Positions 19,459-29,628 are shown, counted from the stretch's first letter. The stretch is 64,000 bases of DNA from Hungatella sp. (GCA_009712635.1 WASS01000007.1:65869-129868), one strand, 5' to 3'. The notes: generated from the letters alone by a model not told the origin. A program made the numbers and translations.

Positions 19459-20607
19459 TTAATTCATATTTTCATAGACTGATCGCAGCAACTCTGCAGA
19501 ACCTTTCCATGTAAATTCTTTTGCTCTTTTAAGACCTTTTTCTATTAATTGCTCTCTTTTCTCTGAATTATTAATAATCTCAAACATAGCCTCGCTTAGA
19601 TCTTCAGCAGAGAAGGGATCAATCAGGTATCCGGCATCCTGCACCACTTCAGGAAGGGAGGATACGTTAGAGGTTATGATAGGTACTCCGCATGCCATAG
19701 CTTCTAATGGTGGCATGCCAAACCCTTCATAAATCGAAGGAAATACAAATGCTAAAGCGCCCTTTAATAAAGTTACTGCCTCTTCAGCTTTGATATATCC
19801 TGTAAATATAACACTTTCATTTATTTTATAGTCGTTTACCTTTTTGTACACATTGTCGTAATTCCAGCCATTTTTACCCGCAATAACTAACTTGGGAATC
19901 AGTGCATCACGCTTATGTAAAGCTGCATATGCATCTATTAATCTTTCAATATTCTTCCTTGGTTCTAATGTTCCCAAATATAAAAAATAATCCTGGTCTA
20001 TATTAAATTTTTTCTTAGTTACTGTAAGCAGATCCAAATCTATAATATTATTATAAACACTATGATCTACAGCACAAGGTACAACAGCAATCTTTTCACT
20101 GGGAATGCCCAGATATTTAATAATTTCCTGCTTACTAAATTCCGAGATCGTTATAATACGGTCTGCCCGCCTGCATGACTCCGCCAGGTTCTCGTTCAGC
20201 ATTCTTAAAGTTTTCTCTCCAATAGTTTCAGGATATACTTTATATGCCATATCATAGACATATAAGGCCGTCTTCCCTTTAACGCCTGGTGGAAGTACAT
20301 AATTGAAAAATTGGGTGACATCTGCCTCTTCACGAAAAAACAATTTATATGGTAGGCGCAAATAGCGATTTAATCTATTATATAATACACTATGAAACCA
20401 TTTACACTTATTTATATTAACTTTATGATTTGATAAATAATGGTCAATTATTTCTTCTCTTTTATTTTCTTCTAACATCCTAAAATAATTCAATACAATA
20501 TCATCAATATCAAGTTGTATATAATTACTTATAATAGCTTCTGAATTTCTTCCTATCCCTGTCTTTTGCCTTTCAAACAATATTTGAGAATCAAACGCTA
20601 TCTTCAT
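19459..20607 (-). CDS. GT4 glycosyltransferase (mannosyl/rhamnosyltransferase-like)
   Basis: 382 residues, GT-B fold. It has YLGTLEPRKNIERLI in the donor-binding half and YEGFGMPPLEAMACG with the E-x7-E motif near 300. It starts MKIAFDSQILFERQKTGIGR, the same opening as the product of 21,769-22,920 (MKIAFDVQLFLKGDKTGIAW), so the two are paralogues of the WbdB/WbdC/MtfB type. Substrate probably GDP-mannose or GDP-rhamnose, from the neighbours (inference). Confidence 0.88.
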   Translation of the reverse strand: MKIAFDSQILFERQKTGIGRNSEAIISNYIQLDIDDIVLNYFRMLEENKREEIIDHYLSNHKVNINKCKWFHSVLYNRLNRYLRLPYKLFFREEADVTQFFNYVLPPGVKGKTALYVYDMAYKVYPETIGEKTLRMLNENLAESCRRADRIITISEFSKQEIIKYLGIPSEKIAVVPCAVDHSVYNNIIDLDLLTVTKKKFNIDQDYFLYLGTLEPRKNIERLIDAYAALHKRDALIPKLVIAGKNGWNYDNVYKKVNDYKINESVIFTGYIKAEEAVTLLKGALAFVFPSIYEGFGMPPLEAMACGVPIITSNVSSLPEVVQDAGYLIDPFSAEDLSEAMFEIINNSEKREQLIEKGLKRAKEFTWKGSAELLRSVYENMN

Positions 20608-20621
20608 TTTCTCTCCTATTC

Positions 20622-21758
20622 TTAATCTTTAGCCAACTCGCAATAGATATGCTCGATATTTTCAAGCATAACTTTCGTAGTGAATTGTGCTTTCACTCTC
20701 TGCCGACCGTTTTTTCCCATAGTTATCCGGGCATCTTCATGGTCTACCAACCATTGCATAGCCTTTGCTAACTCTTCAGGTGATCCGGGTTCAACAGTTA
20801 GACCAGTCTCTTTATCAAGGCTCACATAAGGAACACCACTTGGTAAGTTAGTATTTATAACAGGTTTTTCAAAAACCATCGCTTCTAATTGCACAAGACC
20901 AAATGCTTCACTTTTAACTATAGACGGTAATACAAGTGCATCACAATTATAAATGCATTGGATCATTTCATCATCAGTTATTGCACCACGAAATATGACT
21001 TTTTCAGCAATACCTAAATCCTTGGTTTTTTGCCTCAGTTTTTCTTCCAAAGGTCCTGTGCCTACTAAACAAAGTTCAGCATTTTTTACTTTCGAAAATG
21101 CTTCTATTAAAATTTCACACCCTTTATAATATACCAGTCTGCCTATAAACAGAAATTTAACAGATTTCGGATAACTTTCATTATCCAATTCCTTACAGGA
21201 CAGATATTCATCAGCCAGCTGTTCAATACGCGGTTCTACACCATATGGTACTACTTTACATTTATTACGATATTCAGGCAGGTAATCAGATCCATCTATA
21301 TGGCCCTGGGTTGCCACCAGTATTAAATCTGCTCTTTTTAAAAATTTTTTCATCAAGGGTTTATAAAATTTCATCATTTTTTTTTGTCTAACAATGTCGC
21401 TATGCCATGAGACAATTATTTTGCCTTTATAATTGGATAAAAGGCAGGCCAAATCTGCGAGAGGAAAAGGTAGATGAACATGTACAATATCCGTTTTTTT
21501 AGACATCTTTCTAAATTTTAATAAAAAAGATAATGAAATTGGAAGAGACAATAACATCCCAGCACTGCCGGCCCTTATAACTTCAACACCATTAATCAGC
21601 TCTTTCGTGCCAAAACCCTTTTCTCTGCATACTAATACTTTAATATCCATTTTTTTATATAGACCTTCTGCTATCTGCTGAACTAAACGTTCAATTCCAC
21701 CAGTCACTGGATAATAAAGCTTATTTACCTCTAAAACTCTGATTTTTTTATCTGACAT
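20622..21758 (-). CDS. GT4 glycosyltransferase
   Basis: 378 residues from the ATG at 21,758 (MSDKKIRVLEVNKLYYP); a start at 21,785 would overlap the previous gene by 17 bases. Neither start has a strong ribosome site, so translation may be coupled to the upstream stop. PVTGGIERLVQQI is the acceptor-side glycine loop, FIGRLVYYKGCEIL the donor loop, and SEAFGLVQLEAMVFEKP the E-x7-E block. It differs from its two neighbours and probably makes another linkage of the repeat or adaptor. Confidence 0.85.
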   Translation of the reverse strand: MSDKKIRVLEVNKLYYPVTGGIERLVQQIAEGLYKKMDIKVLVCREKGFGTKELINGVEVIRAGSAGMLLSLPISLSFLLKFRKMSKKTDIVHVHLPFPLADLACLLSNYKGKIIVSWHSDIVRQKKMMKFYKPLMKKFLKRADLILVATQGHIDGSDYLPEYRNKCKVVPYGVEPRIEQLADEYLSCKELDNESYPKSVKFLFIGRLVYYKGCEILIEAFSKVKNAELCLVGTGPLEEKLRQKTKDLGIAEKVIFRGAITDDEMIQCIYNCDALVLPSIVKSEAFGLVQLEAMVFEKPVINTNLPSGVPYVSLDKETGLTVEPGSPEELAKAMQWLVDHEDARITMGKNGRQRVKAQFTTKVMLENIEHIYCELAKD

Positions 21759-21768
21759 CCCATCACCA

Positions 21769-22920
21769 TTATAATAATTCTTCATAGACTTTAGTAAGTA
21801 TTGAAGCAGCTTCGCGCCAAGTATATTTTCCTACATGATCAAAACCTTTCAAACGATATTCATTTAAAGTATCTTCTTCAAACATGAATTTCTCAATAGC
21901 TTTTGTGATTTCAGATGAGTCCAGTGGATTTACTTTTAAAGCAGCTTCACCGCTTATTTCATTAAGGGAGGTTGTATTGGAAGTAATCACTGGCGTACCG
22001 CAAGACATCGCTTCAATTACTGGCATACCAAATCCTTCATATAAACTAGGGAATAAAAAGCATTTTGCTCCGCTCATCAAAATAGGAGCTTCTGTATCTG
22101 ATACATATCCAGTAAATATGACTTTATCTTCAATATGTAATTGTTTCACCTTTTCAAATATAGAGTCATACATCCAACCTTTTTTACCTGCCAATACCAG
22201 ACAAGGAATTTCTATAGTTTTATTTCTCTCTATAAAATTACTGTATGCTTCTATTATTCTTTCAATATTTTTCCTTGGTTCTAATGTACCTAAATATAAA
22301 AAATACTCTCCTTTGATTTCATACTTTTCCTTGACCGAAAGTATCTGTTCATTTTTATATTTACTATTAAATAAATCAGTGTCAACTCCCATCGGCATAA
22401 CAACGATTTTTTCTTCAGGTATTTTTAAAAATCTAATTATTTCTGATTTACTAAATTCAGAGATGGTTACTATTCGGTCAGCCCTTCTACACGATTTTTT
22501 AACTGTTAATTCTAACCATATTCTAGTTTTCTTACGAACTGTCTCAGGGATTGATTTATATGCCATATCATAAATTATAGTTACTTTTTTTCCATTAACC
22601 CCAGGGGGTACGGAATAATTGAAAAATTGAGTAATTTCAGCTTTTTTTCCAAAAAAACCTGAGTACCTAATGGGTATTATGTTCCATAATAACTTATAAA
22701 GCACATCATTGAAATATCCACACCTGTTATCCATGCAACCACTCGTTCTATATTTATCGAGTAAAAAAAGCTTTTCTCTAGCTTTTTTAGTTTCAAAATA
22801 ATTAAGTTGATAAGAATTGTTAGTGTTTTTTGATATTTCTTTAATTAGATTATCTGCACACCAGGCAATCCCAGTCTTATCCCCTTTTAAAAATAATTGA
22901 ACATCAAATGCTATTTTCAT
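21769..22920 (-). CDS. GT4 glycosyltransferase, paralogue of the 19,459 gene
   Basis: 383 residues. It shares its architecture and many blocks with the GT at 19,459-20,607: CRRADRIVTISEFSKSEII, YLGTLEPRKNIERII, YEGFGMPVIEAMSCG. Such pairs arise by duplication and often add consecutive sugars to the primer. The ATG overlaps the end of the initiating sugar-transferase gene by four bases (ATGA), so it is coupled to it and may add the second sugar (inference). Confidence 0.88.
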   Translation of the reverse strand: MKIAFDVQLFLKGDKTGIAWCADNLIKEISKNTNNSYQLNYFETKKAREKLFLLDKYRTSGCMDNRCGYFNDVLYKLLWNIIPIRYSGFFGKKAEITQFFNYSVPPGVNGKKVTIIYDMAYKSIPETVRKKTRIWLELTVKKSCRRADRIVTISEFSKSEIIRFLKIPEEKIVVMPMGVDTDLFNSKYKNEQILSVKEKYEIKGEYFLYLGTLEPRKNIERIIEAYSNFIERNKTIEIPCLVLAGKKGWMYDSIFEKVKQLHIEDKVIFTGYVSDTEAPILMSGAKCFLFPSLYEGFGMPVIEAMSCGTPVITSNTTSLNEISGEAALKVNPLDSSEITKAIEKFMFEEDTLNEYRLKGFDHVGKYTWREAASILTKVYEELL

Positions 22921-24257
22921 AAATCCTGATGTACTCCTTCTGTTGATTCTTTCATAAACAATATTTTAGGCGTCATTAAAAACAATTTCAGATCAAGCAG
23001 AAACGAATAATTTCTAATATATGTTAAATCTAATTTTAATTTATCATATGATGTAGTATTATACTTCCCATAAATTTGAGCATACCCCGTTAAACCGGCC
23101 TTAACTTTTGTTCTATATGAAAATTCAGGAATTTCTTTTAGAATTTCCTCTGCCAATTCTGGCCTTTCAGGGCGAGGACCCACAAATGACATATCTCCCT
23201 TTAAAATATTAAACAATTGAGGCAGTTCATCTAACCTGGTTCTACGGAGTATATGTCCAATAGGTAATATTCTGCGATCTCCTTCAGCGGCCAAACGCGC
23301 AACTCCATCTTTTTCTGCCTCTTGAATCATTGTACGAAATTTGTATATAACGAATTTTTTATTGTCCTTTGTTATTCTGATCTGGTGAAAAAAAACAGGA
23401 CCGGGATCTGTCAACTTAATACATAGACTTATTATTAAAAACAGAGGGCTCACCAAAATTATGCCTATTAAAGATATTAATATATCAAATAATCTCTTTA
23501 TAAACCGTTGTTCAATCGTTAGCCCTTCATTCCTGGATAGTAACAATGGTGAATCAAATAGATTAAACTCTATTGAGCTTTTAAGTATAATATCAGAAAT
23601 TTTAGGCACACTGTAAGTTCTAATTGAATTATCATAACAATACTTTAATATTAGATTTCTTTCATGACTGCTTATATCACCTATTATAATTCCATCATAA
23701 TCGTTAATTTCTCCAAAAATATATAATACGCCAGAATCTATGTCTACAATTTTACAAATCTCGTATTTATCTTCCCTAGAATTTATTTTTTCTGCAAGAT
23801 GATAATCAGATCGTTTACCTGAAATCAAAAGCATTTTTCTAGGTGGAAATAATCTGCAATAAATCCATTGATAAATTAAAGTCCAAAGAATTATGACGAG
23901 AAAGTCCTGTGATGTCATCCTTATAAGTTGTAATGGACTTAAAAAATGTTTATCTAAGACCGCTATTTGTAAGTATGTAAAAATATTGGTAAAAACAACC
24001 GCAAGTATTTGCGAATATATTAAATTAACTTTTTTTAAATAACCAACTTTGAATCCTCCATAAGTGTTCATAAATAGAACCAGAATAATGCCATACAGAA
24101 AAATCATCATCCAATTTCCTCTTCTAAAAAAAGGAAATTCTATTATTCTATTATAGTAATTATTCCATGTCCAACTATATAGATAAATTAACATCGTAGT
24201 TATTCCTAATGTAAATATTAACTTAATTATACGCTTATACTTTTCATCGATCTTCAT
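22917..24257 (-). CDS. Initiating undecaprenyl-phosphate sugar transferase (WcaJ/WbaP type)
   Basis: 446 residues: about five membrane spans in the first half, a soluble CoA-binding-like segment, one re-entrant or spanning helix near 255-280, then the catalytic domain with FVIYKFRTM, RTRLDELPQLFNILKGDMS and VGPRPERPEL. These enzymes place the first sugar-phosphate on the lipid carrier. First gene of the cluster after the promoter at 24,385-24,414. The chosen ATG at 24,257 has AAAGGTG 8 bases upstream, better than the frame start at 24,287. The sugar (Glc, Gal or other) cannot be told. Confidence 0.9.
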   Translation of the reverse strand: MKIDEKYKRIIKLIFTLGITTMLIYLYSWTWNNYYNRIIEFPFFRRGNWMMIFLYGIILVLFMNTYGGFKVGYLKKVNLIYSQILAVVFTNIFTYLQIAVLDKHFLSPLQLIRMTSQDFLVIILWTLIYQWIYCRLFPPRKMLLISGKRSDYHLAEKINSREDKYEICKIVDIDSGVLYIFGEINDYDGIIIGDISSHERNLILKYCYDNSIRTYSVPKISDIILKSSIEFNLFDSPLLLSRNEGLTIEQRFIKRLFDILISLIGIILVSPLFLIISLCIKLTDPGPVFFHQIRITKDNKKFVIYKFRTMIQEAEKDGVARLAAEGDRRILPIGHILRRTRLDELPQLFNILKGDMSFVGPRPERPELAEEILKEIPEFSYRTKVKAGLTGYAQIYGKYNTTSYDKLKLDLTYIRNYSFLLDLKLFLMTPKILFMKESTEGVHQDL

Positions 24258-24384
24258 ATTATTAACACCTTTTATCTTATTAGTCAAAACCTGGAAATTA
24301 ATAATAAAGTTCCATTATGCTTCATATACTGTTACATCTCTAATTATCAATAGTAAAAATTTTTGTAATTATTTAAGCCATATT

Positions 24385-24414
24385 AGTATACCATATAAGT
24401 TGTTGTAAGTACAA
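24385..24414 (-). promoter_or_regulatory. Sigma-A promoter of the first polysaccharide operon
   Basis: Minus strand TTGTAC, 18 bases, TATACT with an extended -10 (TGg). Start of transcription about 120 bases before the sugar-transferase ATG, leaving a leader in which I see no clear switch. Confidence 0.65.
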
Positions 24415-24473
24415 TCTTCTTCATTACAAAAAGCACTGTTAATATTTAAGAATTTATGAATATTTTACCTATC

Positions 24474-24530
24474 AAAAAAACACTTCATCTAACCGATAAT
24501 TTTTTTGGCATTTTCCGGTCAGATGAAGTG
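24474..24530 (-). terminator. Rho-independent terminator after the Wzy/WaaL-like gene
   Basis: Fifteen-base arms with one mismatch (24,516-24,530 and 24,481-24,495, cacttcatct-accg) followed on the minus strand by seven T. It isolates the ligase/polymerase gene from the operon below. Confidence 0.9.
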
Positions 24531-24551
24531 CATTTAATTATATTATTTATT

Positions 24552-26108
24552 TTATATACTTGTATTACTCTCGTGGTGGAATTTAGATGCTCCTAGTCCA
24601 GCCAACAGCCAAAAAATAGGAGTCACTATAGGAAGATTCAAATTTACAAATGCTTGTACAGTATAGCATATCACCCCAAAAGCAACCGCCATAATATAAG
24701 TGTTTTTGCTATTATTAGCGCAACAGTCCTTAATAAGACCAAAGATAAATACTAAGTAAGAAACTAATCCCGCAACACCCATAGTTATCAAGATATGCAA
24801 ATATTCATTGTGGGCACTATCAAATATTTCATTATATGGGTTATTTTTAAATCTTTCCAACATTAATATACCAAAAGTTTCAGGACCATATCCTACAATT
24901 TTTTTCCAAATAGGTAATTCCTTATAACGTTCAAATGATTTTCTCCATATAAACCCTCTATGCGTCCCCCAATTATCATTAAGCTGAAAATAGCTGCTAA
25001 TTCTTCCATATCGATTAGAATGACCTGCAAAATTACAATCAACTAAAAGGAATAAGACGATTAGTAGGCCAATGCAGACAAATAACAACCATATTCTACG
25101 TAACTTACAATTAAACTCTAGTTCCGATTTTTTCTTTTTCATATAAACCAATAGAAATATAGTTACCCACAGACCTACTATAAGATATATTAACAAACCA
25201 CCCATTGTAATGACATTAAAAACACCATCAACCCCTAAAACTTTATTGGGAAGTGTTTTATTTAACCAGTCAATCCCTTGAACAACTGATAAAAAAGTAG
25301 CTAAAATGGTTAAATATTTTCGCACGCCTAATCTATTTTCAAATAAATAAAAAGGCAAAAAGACAAATAAAGCAAGTAATGAGAGATAAGCGTTATCACT
25401 AGCCCCCATAACAATAGCAATAAAGCTTATTATCAAACATATATAATAAACAGTTATAAGTTTTTTTTCTTTACTAGTCGCATAAAGAACAGCCGAAATA
25501 GCCACAATTATTCCAACATACGCTGTATAAGTATTAATATTCCCAATTGTAGAGGTAAATATAGCTCTCTGTTCATCTAACATTAACACTTTAAATTTAA
25601 AAATATCTAATTTAAAATAATCTGTAATTCCAAATAAACAGACTAAAACTCCGGTGCCTAATATTAAGTCAATAAAATACGATTTAAAAATCCAGAATCT
25701 GCTTATAAAAAAGTATGATAATATATACCAGGTTATTAAGAATAATCCTGTATATCTTCCTTCATTTCCCCAAAAAGATTCAAACAAGTAGTTTGATGTA
25801 AATGTAGATAAAACTGCATTAAAATAAAATATCAATAAGCTAACATCCGCAACCGAAAGTTTTACATATTTTTCTTTTGTTGTGCTATCATTTAAATATA
25901 AACTAACGCCTCTTCTTCCAGCAGTTAAACCATATAATATAATAACAATAGACAATAGAATAGTGCAAAAGCAATAATAATAGTATTTAACAACTAATAT
26001 ATCAAAATATCCATTTCTTATTATTAGCGGAGTTCCTATACCAATAGCCAACACGTAAATTCCCACTATCAACGCTAAAAAACGTGACTTTTCATATATT
26101 ATTTTCAT
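24552..26108 (-). CDS. O-antigen ligase/polymerase family membrane protein (Wzy/WaaL-like)
   Basis: 518 residues with about 12 membrane spans and a long outside loop between about 330 and 435. The loop holds GYGPETFGILMLERF and SAHNEYLHI, the His-containing signature of the PF04932 Wzy_C/ligase family. In Gram-positive bacteria such proteins either polymerise lipid-linked repeats or ligate the glycan to its acceptor. Because the locus exports through an ABC transporter, ligation is favoured over polymerisation (inference). ATG at 26,108 is used, GAGAGG 9 bases upstream; a TTG three codons earlier is possible. It has its own promoter and terminator. Confidence 0.82.
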   Translation of the reverse strand: MKIIYEKSRFLALIVGIYVLAIGIGTPLIIRNGYFDILVVKYYYYCFCTILLSIVIILYGLTAGRRGVSLYLNDSTTKEKYVKLSVADVSLLIFYFNAVLSTFTSNYLFESFWGNEGRYTGLFLITWYILSYFFISRFWIFKSYFIDLILGTGVLVCLFGITDYFKLDIFKFKVLMLDEQRAIFTSTIGNINTYTAYVGIIVAISAVLYATSKEKKLITVYYICLIISFIAIVMGASDNAYLSLLALFVFLPFYLFENRLGVRKYLTILATFLSVVQGIDWLNKTLPNKVLGVDGVFNVITMGGLLIYLIVGLWVTIFLLVYMKKKKSELEFNCKLRRIWLLFVCIGLLIVLFLLVDCNFAGHSNRYGRISSYFQLNDNWGTHRGFIWRKSFERYKELPIWKKIVGYGPETFGILMLERFKNNPYNEIFDSAHNEYLHILITMGVAGLVSYLVFIFGLIKDCCANNSKNTYIMAVAFGVICYTVQAFVNLNLPIVTPIFWLLAGLGASKFHHESNTSI

Positions 26109-26184
26109 TTGATACAACCTCTCGTATCCAGCCTTTCTAACGAAGACTTAATATATATTAAACAAAATAGCCCTAACGTTTCTT

Positions 26185-26213
26185 ATTATACGTAATACTA
26201 GATAAAAATGCAA
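26185..26213 (-). promoter_or_regulatory. Sigma-A promoter of the Wzy/WaaL-like gene
   Basis: Minus strand TTGCAT, 17 bases, TATAAT, about 75 bases before the ATG. Confidence 0.75.
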
Positions 26214-26389
26214 CCCCGATTCTCATAACCGAATCTTTTATGAGTTTCTTAGTTAATATTTAACAACTATCATCTTACTCTCATAAAATACTAAGGAATG
26301 TAAAACATTTTTTTGTACCCTAATTATAGCAAGGCATTGTTATACTTGATAGAAGTTTTTGTAAAAAAAGTAATTCAAGCAGATTCTTT

Positions 26390-27486
26390 ATAAAGGTTTT
26401 CATTGAAACCAGAGCTTCTGAGCAGACCTATTCTTGTCGTCGCTGTAAAACAAAAAGAGTTCACAACTATCGAATCCAGGATATTGGTAACACTCCTTTT
26501 CAAGGTAAAACCGTCATTCTAGTTCTAAGAAAACGTCGTTATTTATGTACCTCCTGAGGAAAAAAATTTTTGGAACACTATTCCTTTCTTCCTTCCTATC
26601 ACCGCATAACAAGGAGACTGGCTTTTTATGTTATATCTCCCCTACGACAGACTTTTTCTCAGGTTTCAATCCTTACTGGGGTTTCCGTCCCTACAATCTG
26701 CAGACTTTTGGATACCATCCATTATTCAACCCCAGATAAGCTTCCTGAGATTGTTTCTATTGACGAATTTAAAGGCAATGCCTCTACTGGGAAATATCAG
26801 TGTATCCTCGTTGATCCTAAAAAACACCGGATTCTGGATATTCTTCCAGATCGCACTCAGAGCCATCTGGCTGATTACTGGAGAAACATTACAAGAAAGG
26901 AGAGGCTGAAAGTAAAGTTCTTTATTTGTGACATGTGTCTTACCTATGTGGAGCTGGCCAGAAATTTCTTCCCAAACGCAAAGATTATCGTGGACAAGTA
27001 TCATTTCAATCGACAAGTCACATGGGCTATCGAAAATGTTCGTAAACAGCTCCAGAAATCCATGCCGGCTTCTCTTCGAAAATACTATAAACGAAGCTGG
27101 AAGCTGATTTTGACCCGCTATAGAAAGCTGAAATATGAGAACAAACAGGCCTGTGATCTAATGCTCCAGTATAGTGATGACCTACGGTTGGCGCATATGA
27201 TGAAAGAATGGTTTTATGACATTAGCCAGCTAGAGTCCTATCGTAAGCAACAGCAGGAATTCGATGATTGGATTTCTAATGCAAGAGGATGCGATATATA
27301 AAATTCGAAAAATGTGCAAAAACGTTTCAATCCTGGAGAAAAGAAATCTTAAATGCCTTTAAATATGGCATTACAAACGGTGTCACAGAAGGATTTAACA
27401 ATAAGGTTAAAGTATTAATACGAAGTCCTTATGGAATCCGAAACTTTAACCGGTTTCGTACACGGTTACTTCATTGTACATCATAG
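26390..27486 (+). pseudogene. ISL3-family transposase, nonsense and frameshift
   Basis: The frame starts without an ATG (VFIETRASEQTYSCRRC) and shows the N-terminal zinc-finger CxxC, KTKRVHNYRIQ and LRKRRYLC. A TGA at 26,555-26,557 replaces the expected Cys of the second CxxC (CTS-stop-GKKF). From 26,570 the frame carries the catalytic core (VSIDEFKG, VDKYHFNRQV), then shifts near 27,295-27,305 into a frame with KYGITNGVTEGFNNKVKVL, holding the last Glu (TEGFNNK). Two independent lesions plus a missing N-terminus make it non-functional. Confidence 0.88.
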
Positions 27487-27591
27487 GAAAAATGGTCGGG
27501 ATATGGAGGCTTATTTTGCATGGCCAAAACAGCATACAGTAGAATGAACCATTGAAACAGCTCTAAACGTAAGAAAGGGGCGGGATTCATA

Positions 27592-27622
27592 CGAATCCCA
27601 CCCCAACAATTGACAAAGAGCC
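27592..27622 (+). repeat. ISL3 right terminal repeat
   Basis: cgaatcccaccccaacaatt-gacaaa; near-identical orphan copy at 260-291. It stops 11 bases from the stop codon of the next gene. Confidence 0.7.
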
Positions 27623-27633
27623 TTAAAACCGAA

Positions 27634-29262
27634 TTATTTCTTAGTATAAATTCTCTCAATATTTTCGGATTTAACCTGGAAATAGTTGTCTTCGCCATCT
27701 TTTGCAGCTGACTTAGTAGTCTGAATAGAACCAGCAGTATTGATTAACTTAAATTTAGCACCATCTGCCTTATCTGCATCAATAACATAAGCTGCACTCT
27801 CATTATCCTTTGCTGTATCTTCTTTAGTATAATCGCGAATAAATGTCTCGGAATCCATAATTGAGTAGTAGTCTTTACCATCAACAGTAACAACCTTAAC
27901 TACTGCATACTTATCATCCTTTTCAGCCTTTAACAGCATACCACCCATGTAAACCTTATCTTTATCAATTTCGTTTTTACCTGCTCCTCTGGAAGCACCA
28001 GATTTAGCTAAGCTAAAGGTAAAGCTCTCACCATCAATAGAAAGAGTCTGCTTACCAGTTTTCATAGATCCGTCATCGCCACTGCCAAAATTATACAGCT
28101 TATATCCGGCTTTTAACCAATCATTGATATTAGCATAGAAATCATCCTTAGTATCAACTAATGTCTTACTAGTATCATCGTCAATTTTGCCATCAAGTCC
28201 ACGAATTTCTGCGATTTCAGTAGAGCTAGCGCCTAATTTGATCAGTCTGAAGCCATCCTTCATTCTGCCCTTCTCATCAAACGCATATCTCTTACCATTG
28301 ATTTCTTTGATCTTGTTAGCGATAATAGAACCCTTACCATCTGCATAGAACCAAGCATCTGAATCATCATTGTAATCATCTGTATCAAGAAGTTTATCAG
28401 GTACTACCTTAAACCAACCCTTAGTAACTCTAGCTCCATCTTCAATGGAATTGAAATATCTCCACTCACTAGTAGTTGCTGTACCAGGAGTTGCATCTTT
28501 CTTAGTAACCCATTCAGCATTCATTCTGCCATAAACATCGAAGCTGTATTTCTTACCGTTAATGCCTTCTCCATCTTCATTAGATACCTTTTTACCATTA
28601 GATTTGAAGTAGAACCAACGAGTCTGGTCTTCATCATCAAATACATTTCCGCTTGAGAAGTTAGGTGCAACAGTATCTACATCATAATCTTCATCAGTGA
28701 CTGCAAGGAACTTCCAGCCAATAGACTGTGAACCATCGTTCTCGTCTCCACAGTAATAATCAGCAGTCTTCCATGCATCATCAGCCGTGTTTCTCTTACC
28801 ATTCTCATCAAGCCAGCCATACTGCATCTTGCCATCTTCATCAAAGGTGTACTTCTTGCCATTGATGGTTTTGAAAGAAGCTTTTTCACTGCTGCCAGTA
28901 TAAGCCTTACCATTGGATCCAAAATAATACCAATAATTAGCCGGCTCATCTTCGCCGTCATAATCTTCATTCTCTACAGAAACCCATTTATTAGTTACCA
29001 TAGCGCCATTTTCATCTACATAATAGAAGTTGTCTTTGAACTCAACGACCAGATCGGTAGCCATCTCGCCATCATCATTTAAGTAGAACCAGTTGTCACC
29101 AGATTTTTCCCACTTCTCTGTTTCTTTGTCTCCGCTCTTGTCATAGTACACCCATGTACCATTTTCTTCCTGCCAGCCAGTAGCTGCGAAAGAGGACATG
29201 GAAGCGCCTAATGCCAGCAGTGCTGCTGTAGATAAAACAGCAACTAATTTAGTCTGCTTTCT
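27634..29262 (-). CDS. Secreted choline/glucan-binding-repeat protein
   Basis: 542 residues from the ATG at 29,262 (MRKQTKLVAVLSTAALLALG), a signal peptide cleaved about SSFAA. Two thirds consist of irregular wall-binding repeats with the W-Y-F/G pattern (NWFYLNDDGEMAT, YWYYFGSNGKAYT, RWFYFKSNGKKVS, WFYADGKGSIIAN). Repeats are more acidic and divergent than in the proteins at 33,455 and 34,677. The last about 150 residues are a unique Lys/Asp-rich region (YMGGMLLKAEKDDKYAVVKV...) I do not recognise. Probably a noncovalently attached surface protein. An ISL3 end lies just past the stop, so its original terminator may be gone. Confidence 0.82.
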   Translation of the reverse strand, partial: RKQTKLVAVLSTAALLALGASMSSFAATGWQEENGTWVYYDKSGDKETEKWEKSGDNWFYLNDDGEMATDLVVEFKDNFYYVDENGAMVTNKWVSVENEDYDGEDEPANYWYYFGSNGKAYTGSSEKASFKTINGKKYTFDEDGKMQYGWLDENGKRNTADDAWKTADYYCGDENDGSQSIGWKFLAVTDEDYDVDTVAPNFSSGNVFDDEDQTRWFYFKSNGKKVSNEDGEGINGKKYSFDVYGRMNAEWVTKKDATPGTATTSEWRYFNSIEDGARVTKGWFKVVPDKLLDTDDYNDDSDAWFYADGKGSIIANKIKEINGKRYAFDEKGRMKDGFRLIKLGASSTEIAEIRGLDGKIDDDTSKTLVDTKDDFYANINDWLKAGYKLYNFGSGDDGSMKTGKQTLSIDGESFTFSLAKSGASRGAGKNEIDKDKVYMGGMLLKAEKDDKYAVVKVVTVDGKDYYSIMDSETFIRDYTKEDTAKDNESAAYVIDADKADGAKFKLINTAGSIQTTKSAAKDGEDNYFQVKSENIERIYTKK

Positions 29263-29331
29263 CATAATTAATGCACTCTCCTTTTTTCTTTTTGAAATAC
29301 TTTCTGAAATTCCTAATAGCATTACGAGGTA

Positions 29332-29360
29332 ATTATACTTCCTATAATGGAAATTATCAA
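29332..29360 (-). promoter_or_regulatory. Sigma-A promoter of the repeat-protein gene
   Basis: Minus strand TTGATA, 17 bases, TATAAT, about 65 bases before the ATG at 29,262. Confidence 0.8.
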
Positions 29361-29628
29361 TACTTTTTTTACTTTTTTTGCATATTTTGCATATTCAAAA
29401 AAATATTAACAATTCCGGAAGAAGCTATCAATTCCTCCATCACATGGAACATTATAATACATTTTTTGTAAAAATGCTATAACATTTATCTGTTCAATTT
29501 CTTACAGAATTATTACAGAATGGCATTTTTTAGGATAAATTGTTTTTTAAAAATACACAAGCTCATTTTGAAGCTAAAATCCTTATTTTATCTGCATTTT
29601 CTACAATTTCTGCAAGGTTAAACATCTA
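29361..29628. other. Gene-free intergenic stretch
   Basis: AT-rich spacer between two divergent promoters. No open frame or convincing hairpin seen. Confidence 0.4.

Larger units (their letters stand above)
26390..27622 (+). mobile_element. Degraded ISL3-family element
   Basis: Transposase remnant followed by a clear right end (27,592-27,622) with the ISL3-type sequence gaatcccaccccaacaattg. I could not find the matching left end; the element seems truncated near 26,390. Confidence 0.75.

Noticed and set aside
21884-22573. 229-codon open frame on the plus strand
   Set aside because: It lies wholly antisense to a well-conserved GT4 gene, has no ribosome site and no recognisable motif.
24571-24583. 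ggtggaatttaga, a match to the inside of the IS30 ends
   Set aside because: It falls within the coding sequence of the Wzy/WaaL-like gene and has no partner end; chance match.
26340-26389. Left terminal repeat of the ISL3 element
   Set aside because: No stretch here matches the reverse of the right end well enough; the element is called truncated instead.
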